Assembly: GCA_018703155.1 (NCBI GenBank)
Contig: JABJGS010000003.1
Location: 1 to 63,686, forward strand
DNA length: 63,686 nt
DNA from: Francisellaceae bacterium
Lineage (GTDB): Bacteria; Pseudomonadota; Gammaproteobacteria; UBA6186; Azoamicaceae
Direction of reading: 5' to 3'
In this document: positions 38,296-46,512 of the stretch, one piece after another
Numbering within the stretch: the first letter of the stretch is position 1
Layout: every line of letters begins with the position of its first letter
Made by a program: the position numbers and the translations under genes
Notes under the pieces: generated by a model
What the model saw: only the letters and a program-made list of their open reading frames with translations
Told to the model about the DNA's origin: nothing
Databases searched by the model: none

Positions 38296-38436
38296 TTGAA
38301 ATATGCATTCTATGTGTACTCTAGTTACGCTGTGGCGGTGATTATGCTCTCTTATAGCCTATGGAATCTAAGCAAAAGAAAAAGCATTTTATTAAAGATT
38401 TTAAGGCAAAAGAATGCATCTGCTAACAATAACTAA
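38296..38436 (+). CDS. ccmD: Small membrane protein CcmD
   Basis: A 46-residue frame starts with TTG immediately after the ccmC stop, with AGGAG at 38285-38289 as its ribosome-binding site. The peptide begins with KYAFYVYSSYAVAVIML, the CcmD-type N-terminal aromatic patch and single membrane helix, followed by a basic region (SKRKS). Its end overlaps ccmE by 23 bases. CcmD is needed for release of holo-CcmE from CcmABC. It is too short for routine gene finders with a 60-residue cut-off. Confidence 0.85.
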   Translation: MKYAFYVYSSYAVAVIMLSYSLWNLSKRKSILLKILRQKNASANNN

Positions 38437-38863
38437 GCTACATAAACAACGTATCAGATTGTTTTTAATTCTCTTAAGCACATTATCTATAATAGTAGCA
38501 TTGGTTCTTTATGCTCTAACTGAAAATATAAATTTGTTCTACACTCCGACCCAAGTTACAGAATCTCTAGGAGCAAAAAGAGCAGTTAAATTGGGTGGCA
38601 TGGTGGTGAAGGGGAGTGTGAAGTATGAAGAAGGGCTTAACGTTAAGTTTACATTAACAGATTTTAAAGGGCATATTCCAGTAGTCTATGATGGGATCTT
38701 GCCGGACTTGTTTAAAGAAGGCCAAGGTATAGTAGCAGAGGGTAATTTAAGTACTGAAGGTATATTTTTAGCCAGTAGAGTTTTAGCTAAACATGATGAA
38801 AATTATATGCCACCAGGTATAGATTTAGCAAAAGCTAATGGAGATGGCGGTAATGATACCTGA
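38414..38863 (+). CDS. ccmE: Cytochrome c-type biogenesis heme chaperone CcmE
   Basis: The 149-residue protein has one N-terminal membrane helix (about residues 15-35), a beta-barrel (OB-like) domain and the heme-attachment motif HDENY with covalent-binding His127 and Tyr131. It carries heme from CcmC to CcmF in the periplasm. Its TGA stop (38861-38863) overlaps the ccmF start. Confidence 0.95.
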   Translation: MHLLTITKLHKQRIRLFLILLSTLSIIVALVLYALTENINLFYTPTQVTESLGAKRAVKLGGMVVKGSVKYEEGLNVKFTLTDFKGHIPVVYDGILPDLFKEGQGIVAEGNLSTEGIFLASRVLAKHDENYMPPGIDLAKANGDGGNDT

Positions 38864-40667
38864 ATTTGGAATTATATTCTTGATATTAGCAATGGTGAAC
38901 TCATTGTTGGTTTTTATATTACCGCATCCTAATGTTAAGCAGCTAAGATCTCATGTCATGATACAAGTAGGCTTTGTTGCTCTGACTATGAGCTGTCTGT
39001 GGATAGCAATATTTACAAATGACTATAGTGTTCACTATGTGGCTTTTCATAGTTACTCCCAATTACCTTGGTATTATAAGTTATCCTCACTTTGGGGGGG
39101 GCATGAGGGTTCACTTCTATTGTGGTTATTTATTCAACAAATCTATCATTATTTGTTGTTGAACAAATTAACAAGAACACCGATATCTTCAAAGCATACT
39201 ATAGTTGCGAATAAGGTTATGCACTTATATAGCTTGGCATTGTTAGCTATAATTTGTTTTACTTCAAACCCATTTTTACGTGATATTAGTAGTGTACCAA
39301 TTGATGGTGCTGATTTAAATCCAATGTTACAAGATTTTGCTCTAATAATTCATCCTCCAATTTTATATTCTGGTTATGTTGGCACCTCGTCTCTATTTGC
39401 GTTAGCTATAGCTTTTTTGTGGCATGGATATAAATCTGAAATGCTAGAAATATTTCAACACTTTACTTATTTATGTTGGGGTTTTCTATGTATTGGAATT
39501 ACTCTTGGAAGTTGGTGGGCATATTATGAGCTTGGCTGGGGGGGATGGTGGTTTTGGGACCCAGCAGAGAATGTTGCTCTTTTACCTTGTTTATGCCTGA
39601 CCGCCTTAATTCATGCTCAATATGCTACAAAAATGAATTATCTTTGGTGGCGGTGGAGTGTCCTACTAGCAATGTCTGCATTTTTGCTTAGCATTTTTGG
39701 GACTTTCCTTATTCGTAGTGGGGTGGTTTCATCAATACACAGTTTTGCTTTAGACTTTGCAAAAGCACAAGCATTTATCAGTGTTATTGTGTTGTTTAGT
39801 ATAATAGCAATATATTCTTTTTGGAAAAACAGATCTAAAAATAAAAACATGAAATTTAAATTTCGAAGTGTAAAAGAAATATATCTTGCTGTAGTGAATC
39901 TGGTTTTGCTTGTTGCTTTGTTAACAATACTGCTCGGTACTGTATACCCTATTTTCACCAAACTTGTTTTTGGTTATGAGGTAACTGTTGGGTTTCCATA
40001 TTTCAACACAGTATTTGTAAGCTTGATGCTGCCGTTGCTTTTACTTGCTCCATATTCCAAGGGTTTGAACAACCATAGACAACAACTTTTACACTTTTTA
40101 ATATCAGTGGTTATATCATTGATAATTGTACAACATTTTGGACAAATAAAATTATTACCATTAGTTGGAGTTACTAGCAGTGTCTATATATTAATAAGTG
40201 AAATATTTTCGGTATACAATTTAAAAAGGACTCTTGCTCATAGTGGCTTGGCTCTGGTAGTTATAGCTGTTTCTATAGTCTCCAATTATGAGAAAGAACT
40301 AGAAGTTAGGATGCAACAGGGAGAACGCTATGAAATTAATGGTGTTTCGGTTGGGTTAGATAATGTTAAAGTTGATGCCAGAGCAAATCATGTGGCATAT
40401 ATTAGCACTGTAAATGTTAATTCTGGAGCTGAAATCAGTGAAATCTATCCAGAGAAAAGATACTACTTTTCATCAAATAATGCTACTACTGAAATGGCAC
40501 TGTTTGTAACACCATTTTATGACATATATGTGGCTATGAGTGAAAAGCGAGGAGATAGCTGGATATTTAGGATTGCATATAAACCAATGGTCAGGTGGAT
40601 GTGGTTAGGAGGTATAATAATGATGATGGCAGCTGTAGTTGCCGTTTTTCGGAGAAAAAATGCTTAA
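38853..40667 (+). CDS. ccmF: Cytochrome c heme lyase CcmF
   Basis: The likely start is ATG 38853 (MIPEFG, as in most CcmF proteins); an upstream in-frame ATG at 38838 lies inside ccmE. The 604-residue product has about 13-15 membrane helices, the WWD motif (WGGWWFWDPAENVALLP), a WGGHEGS block and flanking conserved His residues, and a C-terminal periplasmic domain. It attaches heme to apocytochrome c. Two poly-G runs in the gene (around 39096 and 39537) encode conserved Trp-Gly residues and are not evidence of slippage. Confidence 0.95.
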   Translation: MIPEFGIIFLILAMVNSLLVFILPHPNVKQLRSHVMIQVGFVALTMSCLWIAIFTNDYSVHYVAFHSYSQLPWYYKLSSLWGGHEGSLLLWLFIQQIYHYLLLNKLTRTPISSKHTIVANKVMHLYSLALLAIICFTSNPFLRDISSVPIDGADLNPMLQDFALIIHPPILYSGYVGTSSLFALAIAFLWHGYKSEMLEIFQHFTYLCWGFLCIGITLGSWWAYYELGWGGWWFWDPAENVALLPCLCLTALIHAQYATKMNYLWWRWSVLLAMSAFLLSIFGTFLIRSGVVSSIHSFALDFAKAQAFISVIVLFSIIAIYSFWKNRSKNKNMKFKFRSVKEIYLAVVNLVLLVALLTILLGTVYPIFTKLVFGYEVTVGFPYFNTVFVSLMLPLLLLAPYSKGLNNHRQQLLHFLISVVISLIIVQHFGQIKLLPLVGVTSSVYILISEIFSVYNLKRTLAHSGLALVVIAVSIVSNYEKELEVRMQQGERYEINGVSVGLDNVKVDARANHVAYISTVNVNSGAEISEIYPEKRYYFSSNNATTEMALFVTPFYDIYVAMSEKRGDSWIFRIAYKPMVRWMWLGGIIMMMAAVVAVFRRKNA

Positions 40668-41178
40668 GAAATCAATAATAACTATCTCATTAATTTCTTT
40701 GTTTATTTTTTCACCAATGATTTATAAAAAGTATTACATTAAAGAAATAGTAGATACTCCTCTAGAGATTGATTTATATAATTTGCGTACAGGAAAAGAA
40801 GAATCATTAGCAAATTTATTGTCGGGTAAAACAACACTTATTTATTATACCAGTACATCTTGTTCCGTATGTGTTAGACAAAGACAAATGTTTGAAGAAT
40901 TACCTCCGAGTCAAAAACAAACTCTGCAATGGTTGGACATAGTGGCTAGGCCGGATCAAATAACAGAATGGATGGCGAAATATGGTAGGTTGCATGACGT
41001 TGTTACGTTGGATATAAAAAGAGAATTTGAGTCAGCACTAAAATTAAATGCAACTCCTGTTATTTTACTTGTTAACAAGAACAAGGAGATCATATTCTAT
41101 AATAGAGGATATTTAGAGCGCGGAAAATGGAATGCAAAATTATATCCATTAGTATTAAATGCTGAATTTGATATTTAA
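40660..41178 (+). CDS. Thioredoxin-like protein in the CcmG/DsbE position (first copy)
   Basis: From ATG 40660 (GGAG site 5 bases before; overlaps the ccmF stop by 8 bases) the 172-residue protein has an N-terminal anchor helix (residues 4-22) and a thioredoxin fold with CSVC (Cys68, Cys71) and a cis-Pro in NATPVIL. CcmG normally keeps apocytochrome c reduced. The usual WCxxC is TSCSVC here and the GVRGxPET-type CcmG insert is absent, so this is a divergent member. A second one follows immediately. Role in the ccm pathway is inferred from position. Confidence 0.78.
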   Translation: MLKKSIITISLISLFIFSPMIYKKYYIKEIVDTPLEIDLYNLRTGKEESLANLLSGKTTLIYYTSTSCSVCVRQRQMFEELPPSQKQTLQWLDIVARPDQITEWMAKYGRLHDVVTLDIKREFESALKLNATPVILLVNKNKEIIFYNRGYLERGKWNAKLYPLVLNAEFDI

Positions 41179-41192
41179 AAGGTCAGAATGCC

Positions 41193-41681
41193 ATGTTTAA
41201 TAGGATGACACTTATAATAATAACCATGTTGATTTTGCTCACAATAGTTCCCTACTTTATAACTGAAAGCAATGGGAATATTGTAAGTGGTGGTGTGAAA
41301 ATTGCAGAGATTGGTGGTTACAAGCCATTAAAAATAAAATTGATCTTACATGAAGAAGAGTATGTGCTATTCCACTATTATTCACAAGGATGTTTGTCAT
41401 GTGAGAAGCAACATTTAGTGTTTTCACAGCTTAAAAGTACTGGCAATTTTAAATATAAAATTGTTGGTGTTGGTGCTGGTGCATATCCTGACTACAAAAT
41501 TTCTTCTAACGTAGATGGTTATGATGAAAAATATTGGGATGCATATAATGAGCTGGCCAAAACTTTGTCAATCATGGGAACCCCAACTATTTTTTTAGTT
41601 AACTCCCAAGGAGATGTACTTAATAAACATATTGGGTATATCACTAAGGAAGAATTTGTAAATGAGTTCAAGGTTGGTTAA
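41193..41681 (+). CDS. Thioredoxin-like protein in the CcmG/DsbE position (second copy)
   Basis: The 162-residue protein has an N-terminal anchor helix (residues 5-22) and a thioredoxin fold with CLSC (Cys67, Cys70) and cis-Pro in MGTPTIF. Like its upstream neighbour it lacks the canonical CcmG pattern, and the two are not close copies: the loops after the CxxC differ in length and sequence. It is 14 bases after the first copy and 22 before ccmH. The pair may share the CcmG job between cytochrome substrate and CcmH, or one may be DsbD-like in function. Confidence 0.75.
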   Translation: MFNRMTLIIITMLILLTIVPYFITESNGNIVSGGVKIAEIGGYKPLKIKLILHEEEYVLFHYYSQGCLSCEKQHLVFSQLKSTGNFKYKIVGVGAGAYPDYKISSNVDGYDEKYWDAYNELAKTLSIMGTPTIFLVNSQGDVLNKHIGYITKEEFVNEFKVG

Positions 41682-41703
41682 ATACAAGTAAAAGGTTAGA
41701 TAA

Positions 41704-42075
41704 ATGAGAATTTTAATTTTTCTTATAGCTGTTGTGTTTTCTGGTGATCTACTAGCTATAGATATAAATTCAAAGGATAGGATTGTAGATTTATCACAGC
41801 ATATGCGGTGTTTAACTTGTAATAATCAATCGATATTTGAATCAGACTCTCCTTTTGCATTAGAGGTTGTTTTGGAGTTGCAACACCATATAGAAACAGG
41901 GAAAACTGATCAAGAGATTTATAGTATCGTAACAGATGAATATGGAGATAATATTCTTTATGATCCTAAAATGAACAGATATACTTTATGGTTGTGGACT
42001 CTTCCTTTTATTTTCTTGTCATTAGGTTTGTTTTACGTAATTAAAAATTTTTGTGTTTATAGTCGGGAACAATAG
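41704..42075 (+). CDS. ccmH: Cytochrome c maturation oxidoreductase CcmH
   Basis: The 123-residue protein has a signal peptide or anchor (cleavage near LLAID), the RCxxC motif (MRCLTCNNQSI with Cys36 and Cys39) and a C-terminal membrane helix (about residues 97-115). It holds apocytochrome c for heme attachment. The stop overlaps the GTG of ccmI. The short form, with a separate ccmI, is the split type common outside E. coli. Confidence 0.94.
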   Translation: MRILIFLIAVVFSGDLLAIDINSKDRIVDLSQHMRCLTCNNQSIFESDSPFALEVVLELQHHIETGKTDQEIYSIVTDEYGDNILYDPKMNRYTLWLWTLPFIFLSLGLFYVIKNFCVYSREQ

Positions 42076-43085
42076 TGTATAGAATTTATTTCACATTAAT
42101 ATGCTTGTTGATTTTCATGATATATATCTTGTTGATTGTTAAAATTTTCAAAAATAAAAAATCTTTTTTGTTTTCTGGATTGTTGACATTAATAATTTGC
42201 CCGATAATTTATGGTGGTTTGGGTGATTTCAAAGCATTAGAGTATTTATCTCTGCCAAAAATTCAAAGCCAGCTTCTAGAGTATAAGAAGATTAGACCTT
42301 TGATTGCCCAAGTTGAAAGGAAGTCTGCTAAGATGGGAATGCTATGTGATATTGAACCGAAAAATATAGATAATTGGTGGCAGTATGGGCAGCTTTTGGA
42401 GATACAGCAACGTGAAGATGATGCTCTAATAATATATGCTAAGGCTAATGTAATACATTCTGAATCTATTCCTATATTAGAAAGATTGATTTTGTTGAAT
42501 TTGAAGGCAGACAAAGGCATAGCAAGTAAAAAAACTATTGATTATTATAATGATTTGATTAAGATTGCTCCGAAAAATATTATTGCTATTCACGCTAAAG
42601 CGTTGCTTTTGTATCAAGAAGGCAATTTTAATAGTGCGGCTAGTTTATGGGAAGAGGTTCTTTTAAATATTGATGCCTCTGCACCCTATATTAATGTAAA
42701 ACAAAATATAAAAGAAATGATCGCCTTAGCCAAAGCTTATGGTCTAGAACCAAAAATTAAGCTAGCTCTTAATTTGTCTGGAGATTCTTTGACCTTGACC
42801 CATAAACATCTATTTGTGGCTCTAAAGAAGAAAGGTCGAAATGGACCGCCAATACTCGCTCATAAGATTGCAATGGAGCACTTGCCAAATGTCCTACAGT
42901 TGGGCCTTCAGCACGCTATAGATTATCAGAATGGCTGGGCCAGTATTACTCCTAGCGATGCCTTCATTTTAGAGGTACACCTCTCAGAGAGCGATATTCT
43001 TGATTCCAGTACTAAATTGCTTTTAACTAAACATTTAACCTATCAAGTTCTTCAAGGAACACCTAGCTACGTGGTTGACATATGA
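42075..43085 (+). CDS. ccmI: Cytochrome c maturation scaffold CcmI (TPR protein)
   Basis: The 336-residue protein starts with GTG sharing a base with the ccmH stop. It has two N-terminal membrane helices (residues 3-24 and 33-48) and a TPR region (about 95-235), which binds the C-terminal tail of apocytochrome c in other species. The C-terminal domain (about 245-336) is beta-rich. It closes the ccm operon. Sequence conservation is low except for the N-terminal helices and TPR spacing, as is usual for CcmI. Confidence 0.86.
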   Translation: MYRIYFTLICLLIFMIYILLIVKIFKNKKSFLFSGLLTLIICPIIYGGLGDFKALEYLSLPKIQSQLLEYKKIRPLIAQVERKSAKMGMLCDIEPKNIDNWWQYGQLLEIQQREDDALIIYAKANVIHSESIPILERLILLNLKADKGIASKKTIDYYNDLIKIAPKNIIAIHAKALLLYQEGNFNSAASLWEEVLLNIDASAPYINVKQNIKEMIALAKAYGLEPKIKLALNLSGDSLTLTHKHLFVALKKKGRNGPPILAHKIAMEHLPNVLQLGLQHAIDYQNGWASITPSDAFILEVHLSESDILDSSTKLLLTKHLTYQVLQGTPSYVVDI

Positions 43086-43341
43086 TTTCTCCAGCTTTCA
43101 TAGTTTGCTAAGGAACTAGGCTCTTTTGTAGAGTAAAATCGACATGTACACAAAATGCTGTACCCGTCAGTAGACAGGTTTAATGAACTACGCCTTTAGT
43201 GGCAAAACACTAGTTCTTCAGCAGTTATGAGCTTAGATTTTTATTAGTAGATATCTGACGATTTGAAGGGGGCATATTCATTGCTCAATTCATTCGTAGT
43301 CAGCGATAATGAGAACACGGCAAGTAATAAGGATAAAATAA

Positions 43342-43626
43342 ATGATTAAGAAACAAATTACTGAGCGAGTTAAGCCCGCACCAATGATAGTAAAAAAAGA
43401 AGGTATAAGAACAATAAGATTACAACTACAAGAACAATTAAACTCTGCAGAGCAGAGGCTCGCATCAGTAAGCCGTAAATTAGAAGAAAAAAATTATATC
43501 ATTAATGGTCTTCGGATCGATTTAGAGCATGCTATTGATCAAATTTCATTATTGCAACATAAAACTCATCTCCCTGTGGGTAAGCCAAAATGGATATCGA
43601 GACCATTACCAGGTATCAATGCATGA
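43342..43626 (+). CDS. Small coiled-coil protein, unknown
   Basis: The 94-residue product is basic at the N-terminus. A long amphipathic helix at about residues 22-72 (RLQLQEQLNSAEQRLASVSRKLEEK) is likely a coiled coil. The C-terminus is Pro-rich (KPKWISRPLPG). A weak AAGGATAA site precedes ATG 43342. A clear terminator lies 17 bases beyond its stop, which supports it as a real transcription unit. No family recognised. Confidence 0.6.
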   Translation: MIKKQITERVKPAPMIVKKEGIRTIRLQLQEQLNSAEQRLASVSRKLEEKNYIINGLRIDLEHAIDQISLLQHKTHLPVGKPKWISRPLPGINA

Positions 43627-43642
43627 TTTAGGCAGTAAATAT

Positions 43643-43670
43643 CCCCGCTGAATATAGGCGGGGGTTTTTT
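43643..43670 (+). terminator. Rho-independent terminator
   Basis: Stem CCCCGC (43643-43648) pairs with GCGGGG (43658-43663) across a nine-base loop and is followed by six Ts (43665-43670). It ends the small coiled-coil gene. Confidence 0.88.
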
Positions 43671-44029
43671 ATAAATATAAAAATTCAAACAAATACTTAT
43701 TAAAAAAATAGATTCAATAAAATTCATAAAGGTTTGCGATAAAATCTCATTACCATATATATGTTCTAAGAAGTGTGGATTACTTGTCATAGGGAAGACT
43801 TTGCTCCCAATTTGGTCGTGATTACTTTTGTAAATTATCCTTAAATCTTACCTTCCAATGTTTCTTTCGTCTATCTGATACCGATTGGAGGTCGCAATGT
43901 CGTGATGTTACATATAGATTAAAAGACATATGTGATGTGATATATTCTATTAACATCTATAAAATCTATATTAGATATACCTATGTTTGTTATTATGTAG
44001 ATGTTTAATGATTAATTATTTAAGGGGGA
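43671..44029. other. Intergenic region before the methyltransferase gene
   Basis: About 360 bases with no gene that I can support. A minus-strand open frame spanning 43566-43790 crosses the terminator and shows no ribosome-binding site or family resemblance. The last bases hold the GGGGGAG ribosome-binding site of the methyltransferase gene. Confidence 0.5.
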
Positions 44030-44032
44030 GTG

Positions 44033-44653
44033 ATGAAGCAAATTGAGCTTAAATATAAATGGACCTCTATATTTTATGATGTACTAGATTATCCATGGGA
44101 GAGACTGTACAGAAAATGGCGGAAAAAATTGCTATCTGATATGACAGGTTTTGTACTTGAGCTTGGAGTTGGTACAGGGAGAAATTTTGCATATTACAAT
44201 AGAGAGGCCAATGTGACAGGTATTGATATTAGTAAGCATATGCTTGAAATTGCCAAAAAAAGAGCGACTTCATCTAACATGAGAATTAAGTTGGTTCATG
44301 ATGATGCAACAACTCTAAACTCACAGTTAGATAACAGTTATGACTGGGTGTTTAGCACATTTATGTTTTGTGTTATGGATGATGAACTACAGCCTGAAGC
44401 CTTGGAACAAATTGCAAGAGTTTTAAAGCCTGGAGGAAAGTTTAGAATTCTTGAGATGGTCTATTCTAAGAACACTAAACTTTTAAGACGCCAGCAATTA
44501 TTTTCAAGATTTGTCGAAAAGGTCTATGGTGCAAGATTTGATAGAAAAACATTAAATTATATTAACGATAATCCTAATCTTGAATTATCTAGGATAAGTT
44601 ATTTGAAGGAAGATGTTTATTTGCTAATTGAAGGTAGTTGTAAAATAGCTTAA
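44033..44653 (+). CDS. Class I SAM-dependent methyltransferase
   Basis: The 206-residue protein (ATG 44033; GTG at 44030 also possible) has motif I LELGVGTGRN for S-adenosylmethionine binding, an acidic GIDIS at strand 2, HDDAT at strand 3 and VLKPGGKFRILE near motif IV. The N-terminal WTSIFYDVLDYPWERLYRKWR resembles phospholipid N-methyltransferases and UbiE-type enzymes. Substrate cannot be set from sequence; phosphatidylethanolamine or quinone precursors are possible. It appears monocistronic. Confidence 0.85.
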   Translation: MKQIELKYKWTSIFYDVLDYPWERLYRKWRKKLLSDMTGFVLELGVGTGRNFAYYNREANVTGIDISKHMLEIAKKRATSSNMRIKLVHDDATTLNSQLDNSYDWVFSTFMFCVMDDELQPEALEQIARVLKPGGKFRILEMVYSKNTKLLRRQQLFSRFVEKVYGARFDRKTLNYINDNPNLELSRISYLKEDVYLLIEGSCKIA

Positions 44654-44746
44654 AGACCTGTATTGCACGAGAGGTGTAGGTCGAAATTTCACCCGAAATA
44701 CTCTCAAAAGGTCTAAAATATATAGTAAGAGCAAGGGGTTTATATT

Positions 44747-46324
44747 GTGGATTTAAATTGTCAGTACAATTCATATAGTGAAGAAGAACAATCATATTAT
44801 CTTGACAGCTTCATTACTGCGGATGAATCTGTTCGAAATGATGCTATTGATAGTCAAGAAAATGATAATCTTATTGCAATTGTAATTGCATTAAAAGAAA
44901 AAAAAATGGCTTTCAGTTTGAAAAATATGGGAGCATTAGCAGATTCTTCTAGATATATAATTATTGCTAAGTTGAAGAAAAATTCTTTTGAAAAAGATAT
45001 TTTAGAGCTAGGTGAGAAAGAGGTTAAATTTTTCTTCTCAGTATTACATTTGATTAGAGAAGATGAATGTGAAGAAATTATTAATAATTATAATTCAGAA
45101 AAGTTAGATAAATATATTGATGTTTTTTCAAATCACATAGATCATCTTGAAAAAAAAGATGAATTTTTAATCAAGCTGCTGTCAAAGTTAAATGATCGTA
45201 AAACAAAAGCAGAGCAGCATTCTGAATTGAATGAAAAAATTAACAAGGTTAAAATAAGTAAATTTAGTGTTGAGTTTGATACTAAATATACTGATGTTTT
45301 AGAGTCAAGTGTTAAAGTGAAAGAATTTTGTGAGCTGCTGGATCAGATTGATGCGGTTTTCTGCAATGTTAAAAGATTTCATATGAATGAAGCAATTGCT
45401 TGTGAAGTAGAAGATTTACTTAAATCTGCTAGTGAATTAGAGGATTTAAAATTAAAAGTTGATGATATCAGCTTTATTGATGCATTAGCGGCAAGCTTTG
45501 AAAGTGAACATTTTAATGTTGAGCATAATATAAATTATATAGCAAAAATAGAAGAAGCTAAAACTTTAGATGATATTGAAAATATAAGTCATGAATTAAA
45601 CTATGAGGCTGATGAGCTATCACAGGGTTCAATTCAAGGGGGGATTGATAAGGTAGATGATGCTGGTCAACGTCGAAGAAACAAATTAGCAGTTATGTTT
45701 ACAGATGATGACATAAGAAAATTAATTGATTTTGAGAGCCATGTTTGTGATGAACAGGGTTTACAGGAGTATGAATCTAGAATAAGACTTACTGAAATAA
45801 AGCACCTGGTTTCAGAGAAAACAGAAGATTTTTTAGCGGATAAATTCACAGAACAAGAGCCAGAACCAGAATTAAAAATAAAGGTGCTTGTGGATTCACT
45901 GAATATTTATAATTCTCTAGTTGCATATGATAGTGCAAATGACAAAGAGCTTCCTGACCATCTGGTTGAGGATTTAATAATTGCTTTGGCGAAAAACATT
46001 AATGAAAAAGAATATGATATATTGCTTTCTAATGTCGGTGATATTGAATACTTGAATCACTTAGTTGATCTAGATACATTTCTTCAAAACAAAAATAAAA
46101 TTAATTTTAAAACTATCACAAATTTTTTTAAAAAAGAAAAAGTACCTGAAGATTTTGAGAAGTATGAATCTATAATGCTGAAGCATGAATTTCTTTGTGA
46201 GAATAATGAAAACGTGGGCAGGAATCATATGTCTCGAGAAGAGCTTGAATCTTTATCGTCTGAGCTACTACCAATCTATGATTATGCTATGAAAAAACAA
46301 CTAATGAAAACTAATGAAAACTAA
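44747..46324 (+). CDS. Unknown 525-residue acidic helical protein
   Basis: The GTG start at 44747 follows an AAGGGG site about 9 bases upstream. The protein is acidic and helical throughout, with no signal peptide or membrane segment. Two Lys/Glu-rich coiled-coil stretches are visible (about residues 125-190 and 250-300). No family is recognised. It ends within a 10-bp tandem repeat (46301-46348), so its last residues and its stop depend on repeat number. The C-terminal segment is rich in Glu, Leu and Ser, like some translocated proteins, but that is only suggestive. Confidence 0.65.
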   Translation: MDLNCQYNSYSEEEQSYYLDSFITADESVRNDAIDSQENDNLIAIVIALKEKKMAFSLKNMGALADSSRYIIIAKLKKNSFEKDILELGEKEVKFFFSVLHLIREDECEEIINNYNSEKLDKYIDVFSNHIDHLEKKDEFLIKLLSKLNDRKTKAEQHSELNEKINKVKISKFSVEFDTKYTDVLESSVKVKEFCELLDQIDAVFCNVKRFHMNEAIACEVEDLLKSASELEDLKLKVDDISFIDALAASFESEHFNVEHNINYIAKIEEAKTLDDIENISHELNYEADELSQGSIQGGIDKVDDAGQRRRNKLAVMFTDDDIRKLIDFESHVCDEQGLQEYESRIRLTEIKHLVSEKTEDFLADKFTEQEPEPELKIKVLVDSLNIYNSLVAYDSANDKELPDHLVEDLIIALAKNINEKEYDILLSNVGDIEYLNHLVDLDTFLQNKNKINFKTITNFFKKEKVPEDFEKYESIMLKHEFLCENNENVGRNHMSREELESLSSELLPIYDYAMKKQLMKTNEN

Positions 46325-46348
46325 TGAAAACTAATGAAAACTAATGAA
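46301..46348 (+). repeat. 10-bp tandem repeat at the gene end
   Basis: Four perfect copies of CTAATGAAAA (46301-46340) and a partial fifth (46341-46348) cover the last codons and stop of the gene at 44747. The stop TAA at 46322-46324 lies in the third copy. The unit is not a multiple of three, so each gain or loss shifts the reading frame of the C-terminus. Each unit also contains a TAATG stop/start overlap. Confidence 0.9.
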
Positions 46349-46512
46349 CGTACAAATTTAATGCTAGAAAACTTTTGCTGAATGGAGCTTATGAATTGGA
46401 TACATTTAGATCTGTACCATATATGCTTACTGGAAGTTCACGCTTAATCATTGCGCTTGCACGCAATGATTTCAATAAAGAGTGATTTAACACTGGGTGC
46501 ATTACCAGAAGA

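Noticed and set aside
39090-39110. Poly-G run in ccmF as phase-variable switch
   Set aside because: The run encodes the conserved WGGHEGS block; the frame is intact and the tract is short, so it is explained by protein constraint.
43113-43216. GAACTAG...CTAGTTC inverted repeat after ccmI, possible small mobile element
   Set aside because: Only seven bases match, no target-site duplication is visible, and nothing inside resembles an element.
43566-43790. Minus-strand 74-residue frame
   Set aside because: It crosses the terminator of the plus-strand coiled-coil gene and has no ribosome-binding site or recognisable domain.
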